Shown here one piece after another: positions 48,301 to 64,000 of a DNA stretch of 64,000 bases. Each line of letters opens with the position of its first letter. Position 1 is the first letter of the stretch. The position numbers were made by a program, and so were the translations under genes. Location: assembly GCA_026413225.1 (NCBI GenBank), contig CM048557.1, positions 45,515,371 to 45,579,370 on the forward strand, given 5' to 3'. Under the pieces are notes generated by a model. It saw only the letters and a list, made by a program, of their open reading frames with translations, was not told the origin of the DNA and searched no databases. This DNA is from Otis tarda. Taxonomy: Eukaryota > Chordata > Aves > Otidiformes > Otididae.

Positions 48301-49507
48301 CAGAGCCCAGGCTGTGGGAGACTCTACGTTTACCCTTACAAGTCTGCATGCTGTCTTCTGAATCGGTGACAACTGGAGTGTCTCACTGTAAGCAGAGTCA
48401 GAACTTGGAGAGGTATCTGAAATCCCCTGGGGGAACAAGTCTCGGGTCTAATCCTAACACACCCCAAAAGGGCTCAGCAGAGGAGCTCATCAAGCCCCAC
48501 CCAGGAAGGCTGAACTGGAATTGTGAAAGCTTGGCTGTTTCATGCAGCCCAGGACAGGGTGGTAACTGGGCAACAGTCTCTTTTGTCCTTGCTTTTCCTC
48601 TGGGAAATGACTCTACAGCTCCCTCCATCTTAAGGGAAAATTTGGTTGGAGAGTTCAAGTAATCAGGGTAATTCTCCTATAGGATTTATGCAGAAAAAAA
48701 GCTTCTGTATGTTTGACTGTTATTTCTTATGGCTCTTTAAGATATGATTAATGAACTTTGAAGAAGTACCACTGTGTGGAATTATCCCAGACGTAAATCC
48801 AAGCTGGGGACAGGGAAGAAGAGGGGCAGAGGGTGTCAGCCCTTGAATGGGGGCTGGGGATGAAAAGACTTGAAGATGAGCAGAACGAGCAATCTGTCTA
48901 GTTGAAGCAGCCCTCAGACATGCTAGAGTAAGGACAGAGAGGAGCTAGTTGCTGTGCTGAGCCTCTTGAGGGTGCATAGGATCCCAGTTCTCTGGTGCTT
49001 GCACAGAGAGATGCCATGCTGCCCCGGGGCATGAAGCAGGAGTTCCCAGTTCCTTCCCTGGCCCAGGGAACTGGCCTAGCAGCTTCACCACTTCGAGGCT
49101 GATCATCTGTCACAGTGAAATGTCTTCAGTGAGCTCACTGTGGGGCTGATACCTGGGCCTGTACAGCTTCTGTGAATTAACTGTGGTCTGGGGACTACAG
49201 CAAGTAGCTTAAGGGAAGTGGTCTGTTCTGCTCCCCACCAGTGCCCCATGTCTGGGCGGTAGAAGGGTCTGGAGAAGGAGGAGGGAACCTGGTGCACTCT
49301 CTAAGAATGGTGATTCTTCTTTGGGGGTTTCTGCATACCAGCAGGGAGCTGTGAATTAGCCAGCCTCTGGCCAGCTGGTCTCTCTGAAGCCCACGTCTGG
49401 CCACCCAAAATCCTAACACCATATTGGTTTTTTTTCTGTCTGACTTGCAGAAAGTGATGCCAGAAGTCCGCACTGATCCCATAGTCCTTGAAGAATCAAA
49501 GCTATGA
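11825..49507 (+). CDS. FLVCR2: FLVCR2 gene, MFS choline/heme transporter (SLC49A2), about 543 aa
   Basis: FLVCR2 is a 12-helix plasma membrane transporter of the major facilitator superfamily. It carries choline (notably at the brain endothelium) and was earlier described as a heme transporter. Coding exons: 11825-12331, 26784-26925, 27973-28113, 32888-32955, 33742-33845, 40199-40309, 40925-41030, 41486-41597, 42034-42089 (449 residues, close to human throughout), then 42861-42920, 43942-44039, 44159-44228 and 49451-49507 (proposed tail, 543 residues in all). All junctions have GT/AG ends and consistent phases. Trp48 in FQWIQYGS and Tyr271 in CFYALS correspond to the cation-pi pair of human FLVCR2 (W102 and Y325), with the same 223-residue spacing. 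The N terminus has only about 24 residues before the first helix and lacks the human His-Pro/Ser repeat. The core is certain; the tail is inferred from phase logic. Introns 2, 4 and 6-11 hold nothing else notable. Confidence 0.93.
15070..15103. repeat. Short tandem duplication, 17-bp units
   Basis: ATTAAAATATTA occurs twice with 17-base spacing in an AT-rich part of FLVCR2 intron 1. Confidence 0.7.
16002..16023. repeat. T homopolymer, 22 bases
   Basis: An uninterrupted run of T in FLVCR2 intron 1. It is likely length-polymorphic. No retroposed body adjoins it that I recognise. Confidence 0.9.
19850..20060 (-). mobile_element. Possible ancient LINE reverse transcriptase remnant
   Basis: On the reverse strand an open stretch encodes [10 protein letters not shown] near 19870-19900, preceded by SVEDLNHF. 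The GPDGIHPRV motif is characteristic of CR1/L2-type LINE reverse transcriptases and also occurs in the clear CR1 copy at 45250. Flanking residues do not align to CR1 by eye, so the copy is either very old or of another family. Boundaries are uncertain. Confidence 0.4.
20267..20342. repeat. G/T-rich low-complexity sequence
   Basis: The stretch consists almost only of G and T, with several GTTTG and TGGTGT units. Confidence 0.75.
23208..24253 (+). mobile_element. CR1 LINE, 5'-truncated, 3' half of ORF2 plus 3' end
   Basis: The + strand encodes the second half of the CR1 reverse transcriptase, with landmarks [27 protein letters not shown] and RDLDRLERW. After a frameshift near 23610-23640 it continues with [46 protein letters not shown] and [11 protein letters not shown]. 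It ends with the conserved noncoding 3' tail (GGTTGGACTAGATGACC at about 24186) and three ATTCTATG-type repeats. Truncation at the 5' end with an intact 3' end is the usual result of target-primed reverse transcription. The usual catalytic FADD motif reads FAND here, and the frameshift breaks the frame, so the copy is inactive. Confidence 0.93.
26784..26925 (+). CDS. FLVCR2: FLVCR2 exon 2 (residues 170-217)
   Basis: The acceptor is a pyrimidine tract with TCAG at 26780-26783; the donor is GTAAGG at 26926. The exon encodes [16 protein letters not shown] through FILVII, ending in phase 1 so that Val217 is split with exon 3. It covers about helices 5-6 with the VPPVLVPN loop conserved in FLVCR proteins. 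Confidence 0.95.
27973..28113 (+). CDS. FLVCR2: FLVCR2 exon 3 (residues 217-264)
   Basis: The acceptor is TTTCAG before 27973; the donor is GTAAGG at 28114. It encodes [13 protein letters not shown], the central cytosolic loop, and the start of helix 7 (FLLLMVTYG). Gly264 is split in phase 1. The middle of the loop (TEEYSYVQS) differs from human, as expected for a variable loop. Confidence 0.95.
29536..29556. repeat. T homopolymer, 21 bases
   Basis: An uninterrupted T run followed by AAAAACCC, in FLVCR2 intron 3. Confidence 0.9.
31520..31566. repeat. Tandem duplication, about 24-bp units
   Basis: The strings TTCAGGGTCAGGGGAGCT and TTCAGGGTTAGGGGAGCT follow each other with about 25-base spacing and one difference. 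Confidence 0.75.
31878..32163. repeat. Inverted repeat, 55-bp arms, about 176-bp spacer
   Basis: The arm at 31878-31932 is the reverse complement of 32109-32163 at 50 of 55 positions without gaps. The best stretch, around CTCAGTATC and CCCAAGGTGAGA, is almost perfect. Weaker complementarity continues inward (about 31933-31970 against 32070-32108) with small gaps. In FLVCR2 pre-mRNA this would fold into a long hairpin. It could be two inverted copies of one repeat, a small DNA transposon with terminal inverted repeats, or a fold-back duplication. No encoded protein was seen. Confidence 0.85.
32888..32955 (+). CDS. FLVCR2: FLVCR2 exon 4 (residues 264-286)
   Basis: The acceptor CTCTCAG precedes 32888; the donor is GTAAGT at 32956. 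It encodes [18 protein letters not shown] and then HHYP, and ends in phase 0. Tyr271 aligns with the human substrate-site Tyr325. Only 68 bases long. Confidence 0.95.
33742..33845 (+). CDS. FLVCR2: FLVCR2 exon 5 (residues 287-321)
   Basis: The acceptor CACCACAG precedes 33742; the donor is GTAAGT at 33846. It encodes [13 protein letters not shown] through [11 protein letters not shown], and Lys321 is split in phase 2. [12 protein letters not shown] and WLDR are nearly identical to human; the latter is the MFS loop motif of the second half. Confidence 0.95.
33846..40198 (+). other. FLVCR2: FLVCR2 intron 5
   Basis: This 6.4-kb intron has no recognisable gene or transposon. A T-rich low-complexity tract lies near its end at 40069-40103. 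Confidence 0.7.
40069..40103. repeat. (TTTTTTA)n low-complexity tract
   Basis: T runs separated by single A bases about 100 bases before FLVCR2 exon 6. Confidence 0.85.
40199..40309 (+). CDS. FLVCR2: FLVCR2 exon 6 (residues 321-358)
   Basis: The acceptor TTGCAG precedes 40199; the donor is GTAAGT at 40310. It encodes [14 protein letters not shown] through [14 protein letters not shown], a pair of membrane helices, with Gly358 split in phase 2. Confidence 0.95.
40925..41030 (+). CDS. FLVCR2: FLVCR2 exon 7 (residues 358-393)
   Basis: The acceptor TTTACAG precedes 40925; the donor is GTAGGT at 41031. It encodes [20 protein letters not shown] and then [15 protein letters not shown], a highly conserved FLVCR signature, ending in phase 0. 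Confidence 0.95.
41486..41597 (+). CDS. FLVCR2: FLVCR2 exon 8 (residues 394-431)
   Basis: The acceptor TTTATAG precedes 41486; the donor is GTAACT at 41598. It encodes [15 protein letters not shown] through LFLGTVVT, the last two membrane helices, ending in phase 1. Confidence 0.95.
42034..42089 (+). CDS. FLVCR2: FLVCR2 exon 9 (residues 431-449)
   Basis: The acceptor GTCCCAG precedes 42034; the donor is GTGAGT at 42090. It encodes [19 protein letters not shown], the start of the cytosolic tail. [10 protein letters not shown] matches human, after which the sequences diverge. Ends in phase 0. Confidence 0.93.
42861..42920 (+). CDS. FLVCR2: FLVCR2 exon 10 (proposed; residues 450-469)
   Basis: After the acceptor TCTTCTAG an open phase-0 frame reads [21 protein letters not shown] moderate donor AAA|GTGCGT at 42921 keeps phase 0 and connects to exon 11. 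Read on without splicing, the frame continues VRKLSSLLA and stops at 42948-42950, giving an alternative 478-residue protein. Human FLVCR2 has TSKV near its own end, so the read-through terminal exon remains a real alternative. The stronger-looking donor four bases downstream (C|GTAAGC) would put exon 11 out of frame. Confidence 0.65.
43089..43130. repeat. (TTTTA)n low-complexity tract
   Basis: A/T-only sequence of T runs with single A bases, between FLVCR2 exons 10 and 11. Confidence 0.85.
43942..44039 (+). CDS. FLVCR2: FLVCR2 exon 11 (proposed tail exon, residues 470-502)
   Basis: A long pyrimidine-rich stretch and GTTACAG precede 43942; AAAG|GTAGGA is the donor at 44040. Phase 0 is open across all 98 bases ([19 protein letters not shown] and onward to LAHAQ) and ends in phase 2, exactly as exon 12 requires. 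Rich in Asn and Ser, with no membrane segment. No human counterpart is known to me. Confidence 0.6.
44159..44228 (+). CDS. FLVCR2: FLVCR2 exon 12 (proposed tail exon, residues 502-525)
   Basis: The acceptor CTTCTCAG precedes 44159; CAG|GTAGGG is the donor at 44229. Entering in phase 2 it reads [19 protein letters not shown] and then DSCQ, ending in phase 0 as exon 13 requires. The intron before it is only 119 bases. Confidence 0.6.
45070..45930 (+). mobile_element. CR1 LINE copy, internally deleted and lacking its 3' end
   Basis: It starts with sequence encoding [17 protein letters not shown], the beginning of the CR1 endonuclease region (about 45130-45185). It then jumps to the reverse transcriptase: [98 protein letters not shown]. 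Homology ends near LTRFAGNT (about 45920), at the place of the FADD catalytic motif. Frameshifts and the lost endonuclease body show it is dead. Absence of the 3' end is unusual for CR1. Confidence 0.9.
47223..47268. repeat. (GT)n microsatellite
   Basis: About 23 GT units with one TA-for-TG interruption (GTGTATGTG). Likely polymorphic. Confidence 0.95.
49451..49507 (+). CDS. FLVCR2: FLVCR2 terminal exon 13 (proposed; residues 526-543 and stop)
   Basis: A strong acceptor (seven T, CTGTCTGACTTGCAG) precedes 49451. In phase 0 it reads [18 protein letters not shown] and stops with TGA at 49505-49507; the other two frames stop sooner or are not coding-like. A 3' UTR of about 1.4 kb would follow, ending at the paired AATAAA signals at 50853 and 50871, just before the 3' end of ERG28. 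Confidence 0.6.
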   Translation, partial: KVMPEVRTDPIVLEESKL

Positions 49508-50885
49508 AATGCAGGGGTGGCAAAGCTGGGAGACGCAGCCCCTCCTCATTCCCATCTTTGCTACCTACAGTGTCCTCCTGTTACATGTGCATCGTGGCGG
49601 GGGGGTGGCAGCCTCAGGACAGGAGCCAGGGAACTGCTTGTGGAGAGTGTGAAAGAGCAAAACAAGAAGGGAGTTGCTCTCTTCGGTTATACCTCTGCAT
49701 CTTGCTGTTTTTGGAGACTTTGCTGCCTGGGAGGAAAAGCTGAGAAAACCCAATGCTACCCTCCCGTCCTACTTGGGAGGATGCTTGGAAAAGAAAAAGC
49801 ACACATGCTGAGAAAAGCCATAGTTCCAGGCTAGCCCTGAGCGCAAGGGTGGCACCTTGCACTTGGCTGTGTCTCCTCTCACAGGCAAGTTGTGACATGA
49901 AATGGAGAAGCTGGACCACGCTTACTCTGTGAGCAGCCCTGAAGAGCTTTCAGCTGGCTCTCAGAAAGCGGGATTGCTCTGCCCCACTGCCCATGGTGCT
50001 CTGTGTTGCACAGGTGATGGTAGAGGGCTCAGCACATCACCAGCAAGTGCAAGGCATGTGCCACTGCTGGCTCTGGCTTTATTAACGTGGCTGTCCCAGA
50101 TGAAGCATTCTTAGTCTGTGGGTAAAACTCTGCTCAGTATTCACTGAGGTTGCTCTGATGTTCCTATATATTAGGAGTAATGGAGAGATACCAATATGCC
50201 TCCTACCTGGAAGCAAGAACTAGTTCTGCAGCTTACACTGAAGCTACAGCCTAAGCCCAGCTCTTGACTACACTAGAGACAGGAGTGAGTGAAACCACAA
50301 GCTCCCTGGGCTCAGGACTGTCTTCCTCCTTAATGATAAAGTGCCTTTTGCATGTTTCAACATTACATAAAAACTTTTGTGAAGTGTTATATTGAGATAA
50401 CCAGCCAAGGCTGTGTTGCTTTTCACAGCCACAGAGAGGAGCTAGAGTACAATGGGAATTCAGATTTGCTCCAGTGTGGAAGCTTCTCACTTTATAATAG
50501 AGAATAAGAGAAGCCCTCTTACCACCATTTGTGTCTTGTAGACACTGCCTCTCTGTATGCTGCTGTTTATCTTCTAAACACAAATGTAGATCCTTATATT
50601 CCTTTTCCTTCCTTTACAGCATCCCTCCACTGGTGGAGACATCAAGTCTTATACTCTTTAAATAATGTAGTTATGCATATATTGGGGTGGGGGACACACG
50701 CAAAAAACACAGCCAGATGGAATGGATAAAAATAGTCCTCTCTGACATACTATTTTTGTCAAAACATTTTTTTGGGTGAAATTATACAGTTTTTTGACAC
50801 AGTCCTATCTTTGATAGTTTGGGATTGAAGATGGGGTCTAAAATGGCTTTTCAATAAAGCTTTTATATAAAATAAAAACATTTGA
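49508..50885 (+). other. FLVCR2: Probable FLVCR2 3' UTR
   Basis: Noncoding sequence that becomes AT-rich towards the end. It lies between the proposed terminal stop and two polyadenylation signals. No other gene is evident. Confidence 0.5.
50853..50876 (+). other. FLVCR2: Polyadenylation signals, probable end of FLVCR2
   Basis: AATAAA at 50853-50858 and again at 50871-50876 in AT-rich sequence. This is the only paired + strand signal cluster between FLVCR2 and ERG28. Confidence 0.6.
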
Positions 50886-51457
50886 AGTGTACAATGAAAC
50901 CTGACACATTCATATTAAATGACTGAAACAGTCTACATCTGTCTCTATTAATAGCCTAAAATTTTTGCAGAATGGAAAAATAATCTTTCTGCCCAGTCCT
51001 ACTGTTGTGTGCTTTTCCTCCCGTGTTTTTCCTCTCTTCTGCACATGCACCATCTTCCCAGGCAGGGGCTCCTGCTGGTTCTGTGCACTGCCCATCTGCT
51101 TTGCGTATTACCTGATCGAGGTCTAAGCAACCTGTGCCTGTTTTCTCCATCTTCTGTAGCTATAGCTCACTGCAAAGGTAGCTCAGTCCTTGCTTACAGA
51201 TGCATGCACTTTGCTGTCACCAGTGTGCTGCAGAAGCGAGCGCTGCAAGAACTCTCTTTGTGTGCCTGTGTGATGTGAGCAGTCAGACCTGGAACTTTGT
51301 GAGAAGGAGTGAGGGAAAGGTGGACTTCCTGTAAAGAGAGATGATTTATCCTGCAACATACAGTAGAAACTGTTGTTTGTTTGCTCTGAGGTTGTACGTG
51401 CTCTACTCACTGCTGTGTAGTAGAAAGCCAGACATAGCACCCTGCAGTTTTCTGTAA

Positions 51458-51463
51458 TTTATT
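51458..51463 (-). other. ERG28: Polyadenylation signal of ERG28
   Basis: TTTATT on the + strand is AATAAA on the reverse strand, about 425 bases after the ERG28 stop codon. It defines a compact 3' UTR ending near 51440. Confidence 0.75.
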
Positions 51464-51886
51464 AGAAATGGCCCCTCAGGAACACACACATGCAAGTTAC
51501 ACAGCAGTGCCAGAGGCAGCACACATTCTCTCTGGTCCGAACTGTTCCGTGCATCCCGGGTAGCTCTACACCTTCCCACAAATACCCTGGGAGAGAAGTC
51601 CTTAGTGCACTGGGCACACCTGAGACGTTCCCTGCTATCCTCTGGGGAGGCAGTCACCACCTGCCCCCCACCAGCTTTGACACAAACTCCTCTGGGACTT
51701 GGTCTTTGACATCAGTCAGTTGAAATGTTGCCTGGACAAGAAAAAACACGTGGTAATGAAGTATGACTGACAGTCCAACATTGATCCATCTGTGGGATTG
51801 GTGTCCTGGAGAAGTTCAGCTGAGCTTTAGTGGAAGTTTGGCAGTGAAGACAGAAGACAATGCTGACCTACACAGGGCCCTCAGCT

Positions 51887-51963
51887 TCAGTTTTTCTTCT
51901 TTTGTGACTGTGCTTCTACCTCTAGGTACTGTAGCCCAATCAACATCCCCAAGATAGAGAAAC
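51887..51963 (-). CDS. ERG28: ERG28 exon 4 (residues 115-139 and stop)
   Basis: The acceptor ATCACAG precedes 51963. It encodes FSILGMLIGLQYLEVEAQ and then SQKKKN, with TGA at 51889-51887. This short exon is not evident from long open frames and was found from the conserved ILGML motif. Confidence 0.95.
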
Positions 51964-53854
51964 CTGTGATGGAGATACAGGATCAGTTGTGTAGAAAATG
52001 CTGGACAAGAGATGAAGCATTCCCTCCCACCATCCCGTCCCTGCCCCTAGCTCATAGCCCCATGGAGAGTTTAGGGGAGGTGAGGATTGAGACTTGACTT
52101 ACTTGCTACCATGAGGGGTGCCATAACTCCAATTGTCAAGGCTGCAGTGTGGTAAATGAAGACTTCAGAGAGGAAGTGAATAAGGGCCAAAAAGAAGGTG
52201 AAGAGTGTGATGTAATAAAGGCTGTTGGAGAGCAGAAAGAAGCAGGTTATCTTACATGGCCCACAGTATAGACAGGAGCACGGCTGAGTGGAAAATAAGC
52301 AAACCTGCACTCTGCCCCGTCTGTCCTCACTGTGGCAGCACAGAGGGCACTTGGTCCCTTGCCTGGTGAGGTACAAAGGCTCCCTGGGCAACAGCTGAGA
52401 GGAGAGCGGGGCAGCGTGTTCAATGGTGCATTGAAAGTGACAGGCATTATCTGGCCTGCAGGCAGGTGAAGCCAGGAGAGCAAGGGTAGGGCAGCAGTGA
52501 AGTGAGAAGCATATGCACACACAAAAAAAGGCCGAGAACTGGATGAGCTGAGAACTAGGGCGACAGGACTTGGCTGACTCCTGGCTGCATTACCCAACAC
52601 ATCCTCCCACCTGTGCTCTGCTACCCTCTAGAGGCCACAGATGTGGAAAGGGAACACAAGACATACAAGATTAAAAATCCTTCTAAGAAACAAATGGCTT
52701 CATGGTAACTGGCATTGCTGTCACCCCCTAAAAACAGTCAATTGAGTCCCTGCACCTCCGTACTGCAGACAAGCCTAGGCAATCCAAGGACATGCTGCCA
52801 GGGGAACAGTGACTTCTGCTGTGGAGTTGGAGGAGGCAGTGGCAAAAGAGTGAGTTCTAGCAACCTCCAACACAGGCTTTGTCTAGCACAGACCAAGAGA
52901 TACTCTGCTTGGAAATCCCTCTCAGAAATACTTCTGTTACCACAGGGAGAAATGGCCTGCCTCCCACCACAGCACCAGGCTGCACCTCAGGCCTTGTCCT
53001 CAGCCCCAGAAAAGAGTGTACGGAAGAAGGCAGCAGCTTAAGGCCACTGCAAGGGGCCTCTTGGCCTGCCACTGTCTTCAGCTGTTATAGGAAAGGAAGT
53101 ATAGAGCATCAGTCAGACAGATGCAGCAGTCAACAGAGCAGCAACGCCATCAGAATATACTTTCCAAGCCAGAGCTCAGGAATTTGTGACAGAAGTTCTC
53201 AGATCTACCAATTTCTTCCTGAGCTCAGAACTCAGATGTGCAGGCTCTCCCTGAACAGGCAGAAAGGACCAGCAGCTAACACTGAGCTTTTTCAGGGGAA
53301 TACTTTCAACCCTGCAGAAAGCCCAGGCACGGCTTTTAACTCCCCACCCCCTCCGCGCTGCCCTCTAAGCGAGCTGCTCAGGTTGTGCCTAGCAAGCAAA
53401 CCACAGGATTTCTCCGGTGCTCCTTTACATACGTGCTATTGCGGATGTCGATGGCGCAGAGACAGCGGATCACCGAAGACAGCAGCGTCCAGACGCCAAA
53501 GGTCCGAGCCTGGAGCCCGTTCACTGCGCAAAGAAGGGGGGGAGCACATGGAGACCGGGCACAGCCCCGCTTCCCACCCCGCCTCACCCCTCCATCTCCG
53601 CCGGGGCGGCAGGCGGCTCCCGGGTCCGAGAGCAGCCGCTGAGGCGGGGCCCCGAGCAGGGCCCAAGGCCCCGGGCTGGAAGGCGACCCCCAGGCCCCGG
53701 GGCGGCCGGCGCGGCCCTTACCGAGGCCGGGGCTGGCGGTGTACAGCTTCTCCGAGAGGAAGCCGTGGTCGCGGAAGCTCTGCAGGGTGTTCCCGGCGGC
53801 GATGACCGACACCATCACCAGCCAGCTGCGCAGCACGTTCAAGAACCGGCTCAT
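51887..53854 (-). CDS. ERG28: ERG28, ER membrane scaffold of sterol C-4 demethylation, 139 aa
   Basis: Known in human as C14orf1/ERG28 and in yeast as Erg28p, this four-helix ER membrane protein tethers the C-4 demethylation enzymes (ERG25/26/27 in yeast) in sterol synthesis. The gene is complete on the reverse strand: exons 53854-53722 (44 codons plus 1 base), 53523-53433, 52221-52103 and 51963-51887 including the stop. All junctions are GT/AG with matching phases. MSRFLNVLRSWLVMVS, VNGLQARTFGVWTLLSSVIR, FLSEVFIYHTAALTIGV, APLMVAS and SFSILGMLIGLQYLEVE align with human almost residue by residue. Length is 139 against 140 in human. The lysine-rich end (QKKKN) resembles a dilysine ER retrieval signal, as in human. 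An in-frame ATG five codons upstream is ignored because MSRFLNVL is the conserved start. Confidence 0.97.
52103..52221 (-). CDS. ERG28: ERG28 exon 3 (residues 75-115)
   Basis: The acceptor TCCAACAG precedes 52221; A|GTAAGT is the donor. It encodes LYYITLFTFFLALIHF through MAPLMVA, two membrane helices; Ser115 is split in phase 1. Confidence 0.96.
53433..53523 (-). CDS. ERG28: ERG28 exon 2 (residues 45-75)
   Basis: The acceptor TGCGCAG precedes 53523 on the reverse strand; AC|GTATGT is the donor. It encodes NGLQARTFGVWTLLSSVIR and then CLCAIDIRNS, with Thr75 split in phase 2. Confidence 0.96.
53722..53854 (-). CDS. ERG28: ERG28 exon 1 (residues 1-44)
   Basis: It starts at the ATG on the reverse strand (53854-53852) inside the shared CpG island and encodes the first helix and the loop SFRDHGFLSEKLYT. 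Donor CG|GTAAGG; Val45 is split in phase 1. Confidence 0.96.
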
Positions 53855-53969
53855 CCTCCCGACCGGCACGGACCGGGCCGCGCTCGTCCGTTACCGGCGG
53901 CGCTCTCTCACCGGGGCCTCTTCCGCGCCCCGCCCCCTCCCGCAGCGCAGGCCGCCACCAAGCACTTCG

Positions 53970-54031
53970 ATTGGCCGCGGGCACGCCGCTCCATCACGCA
54001 CCACGCTGACGTAAGGGCTACCGCCGCCAAT
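53970..54031. promoter_or_regulatory. Opposed CCAAT boxes and CRE-like site
   Basis: ATTGG (reverse CCAAT) at 53970-53974 and CCAAT at 54027-54031 sit about 55 bases apart in opposite orientation, with TGACGTAA, a CREB/ATF-type site, at 54007-54014 between them. Reverse and forward CCAAT boxes would suit NF-Y action on the two divergent genes. Motif-based inference. Confidence 0.55.
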
Positions 54032-54148
54032 CGAATCCCTCGTTGCCCGGGAGACGGTCCCGTCCCCCTTTGGCCCCGCCCACTAAGCCGGAGGAGGTGG
54101 AAGCGGCGGCGGAGGGCGGAGAAGAAGCCGGGCGCCCAGCCAGGCTGT

Positions 54149-54188
54149 TGCGCCTGCGCACTGTGGCGAACGGGAGGGCGCCTGCGCA
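54149..54188. promoter_or_regulatory. Two NRF1-type motifs
   Basis: TGCGCCTGCGCA (54149-54160) and GGCGCCTGCGCA (54177-54188) match the NRF1 palindrome with one deviation each, spaced 28 bases. NRF1 pairs are common in divergent housekeeping promoters. Confidence 0.6.
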
Positions 54189-54189
54189 G

Positions 54190-54336
54190 TGGGGACGGGG
54201 TGGGGTCGTCGCTCGTCGGTTGTTGTAGTAACGGGGAAGCGGCGGGAGGGGCTGCGTGTGCCGGGCCGCTGCGTCCGCCCGCGCCTGTCTGCTCCTGCCC
54301 CTGCCCGCCCCGCCGGCCGGGGCGATGCGGGAGCAG
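54190..54336 (+). other. TTLL5: TTLL5 noncoding exon 1 (5' end approximate)
   Basis: A donor GAGCAG|GTATGA ends the exon at 54336. The 5' end is a guess within the CpG island, downstream of the NRF1-type motifs. An ATG at 54325, twelve bases before the donor, opens a short upstream frame. Confidence 0.5.
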
Positions 54337-54906
54337 GTATGAGGAGCTGAGGGAGCTGCTGTCTCGGGGCGAGGGGCAGTTGGCCGCTGGCCCCGGGGCA
54401 GGAGTCGCGGCCCTTCGCGCGCTCCCCGCCGCTCTTGCTTCTCCTGGGGCCGCTGCAGGCCGCCAGGCCCGGCTGCCGCGGGGTAGGCTGGGCTCCAGCC
54501 GCCCCTCCGGGCTTGGCCGGGCCAGAGAGCTGTTCCCCGGCCAGCGGAGGCGTTGCAGTGTCCGGCTGACCCCGGGCAGCGGAGGAGTCTGGGCGCCGGG
54601 GAGAAGCAGGCGTTTCCCGCTGGGCCGGGCCTGGCCAGCCTGGTGCGGTTCTGCGGCCGGGGGCAGGGCGGGGATGCGCATCAGCGGTAAGTGCCTGAGT
54701 GACTCTCACGGGCAGGTGGGGAATGATCTGCTGGAAGGTGATGCTTCTTCCTGTGCTTCCCTGGCTAGTAGGTGATTTACAGCCTGTAACAAGCTTGTTG
54801 GTATTCCTGTGACAAATATGTATTGACAGGAGGTGTGAGTTAAGTTGCCTTCTTTCTCTCGTTGCCCTGCTCAGCTATGCATTCATGCTTTTAATCCTTA
54901 TTGCAG

Positions 54907-64000
<9,094 letters not shown>

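Larger units (their letters stand above)
44229..49450 (+). other. FLVCR2: FLVCR2 intron 12 (proposed)
   Basis: It holds the 3'-less CR1 copy (about 45070-45930), a lone AATAAA at 46624-46629 that could serve an alternative mRNA end, and a GT microsatellite (47223-47268). Confidence 0.6.
53540..54680. promoter_or_regulatory. Shared CpG island, divergent ERG28/TTLL5 promoter
   Basis: About 1.1 kb of dense CpG sequence spans ERG28 exon 1 and the TTLL5 noncoding exon. The ERG28 ATG and the TTLL5 first donor are only about 480 bases apart, so both genes must start within that gap. Two CCAAT boxes, a CRE-like site and two NRF1-type motifs lie between them. No TATA box is seen. The same head-to-head arrangement exists in human. 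Confidence 0.85.

Noticed and set aside
51660..51731. A good acceptor (51731, reverse strand) downstream of ERG28 exon 4, with an open frame after it
   Set aside because: In the ERG28 phase it would give only SNISTD then stop, while exon 4 at 51963-51887 encodes the conserved human-like end. It is best seen as 3' UTR.
53417..54775. Long 452-codon + strand frame across the ERG28/TTLL5 promoter
   Set aside because: It crosses ERG28 exon 1 on the opposite strand and the CpG island; low-complexity Arg/Pro/Gly composition shows it is a product of high GC content.

Overview
This is a vertebrate nuclear window, almost certainly from a bird. Genes are split into small exons with GT/AG introns, promoters lie in CpG islands, and the two recognisable retroelements are CR1 LINEs, one ending in the (ATTCTATG)n tail typical of avian CR1. 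The gene order BATF - FLVCR2 - ERG28 (reverse strand) - TTLL5 matches the human 14q24.3 neighbourhood. The species cannot be told from the sequence. All splice sites were placed by eye; each was checked by codon phase across the junction and by comparison with remembered human proteins.

Layout. 1-307 is the end of the last BATF intron, and 308 to about 955 is the terminal BATF exon (second half of the leucine zipper, stop, 3' UTR, AATAAA). About 956-11260 is intergenic with no supportable gene. A CpG island (about 11270-12430) carries exon 1 of FLVCR2, a major-facilitator choline/heme transporter that runs on the + strand to about 50.9 kb. Its nine core exons (11825-42089) encode the whole 12-helix body. 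Further downstream, four small exons (42861-42920, 43942-44039, 44159-44228, 49451-49507) have mutually compatible phases and would give the protein a cytosolic tail of about 100 residues, much longer than the human tail. FLVCR2 faces ERG28 tail to tail.

ERG28 (reverse strand, coding 53854 to 51887, four exons, 139 aa) is complete. It encodes the ER membrane scaffold of the sterol C-4 demethylation complex. It shares a CpG-island promoter (about 53540-54680) head to head with TTLL5, a tubulin polyglutamylase. The promoter holds two NRF1-type motifs, two CCAAT boxes and a CRE-like site. TTLL5 runs off the right edge: one noncoding exon and six coding exons (first 198 residues, into the ATP-binding catalytic core) are present.

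Accessory content: a CR1 LINE 3' half in FLVCR2 intron 1; a CR1 copy lacking its 3' end in FLVCR2 intron 12; a possible older LINE fossil on the reverse strand near 19.9 kb; a strong inverted repeat (55-bp arms, about 90 percent identical) in FLVCR2 intron 3; several short tandem duplications; and simple repeats. The four genes are neighbours by conserved synteny rather than function. The only visible regulatory coupling is the ERG28/TTLL5 divergent promoter.
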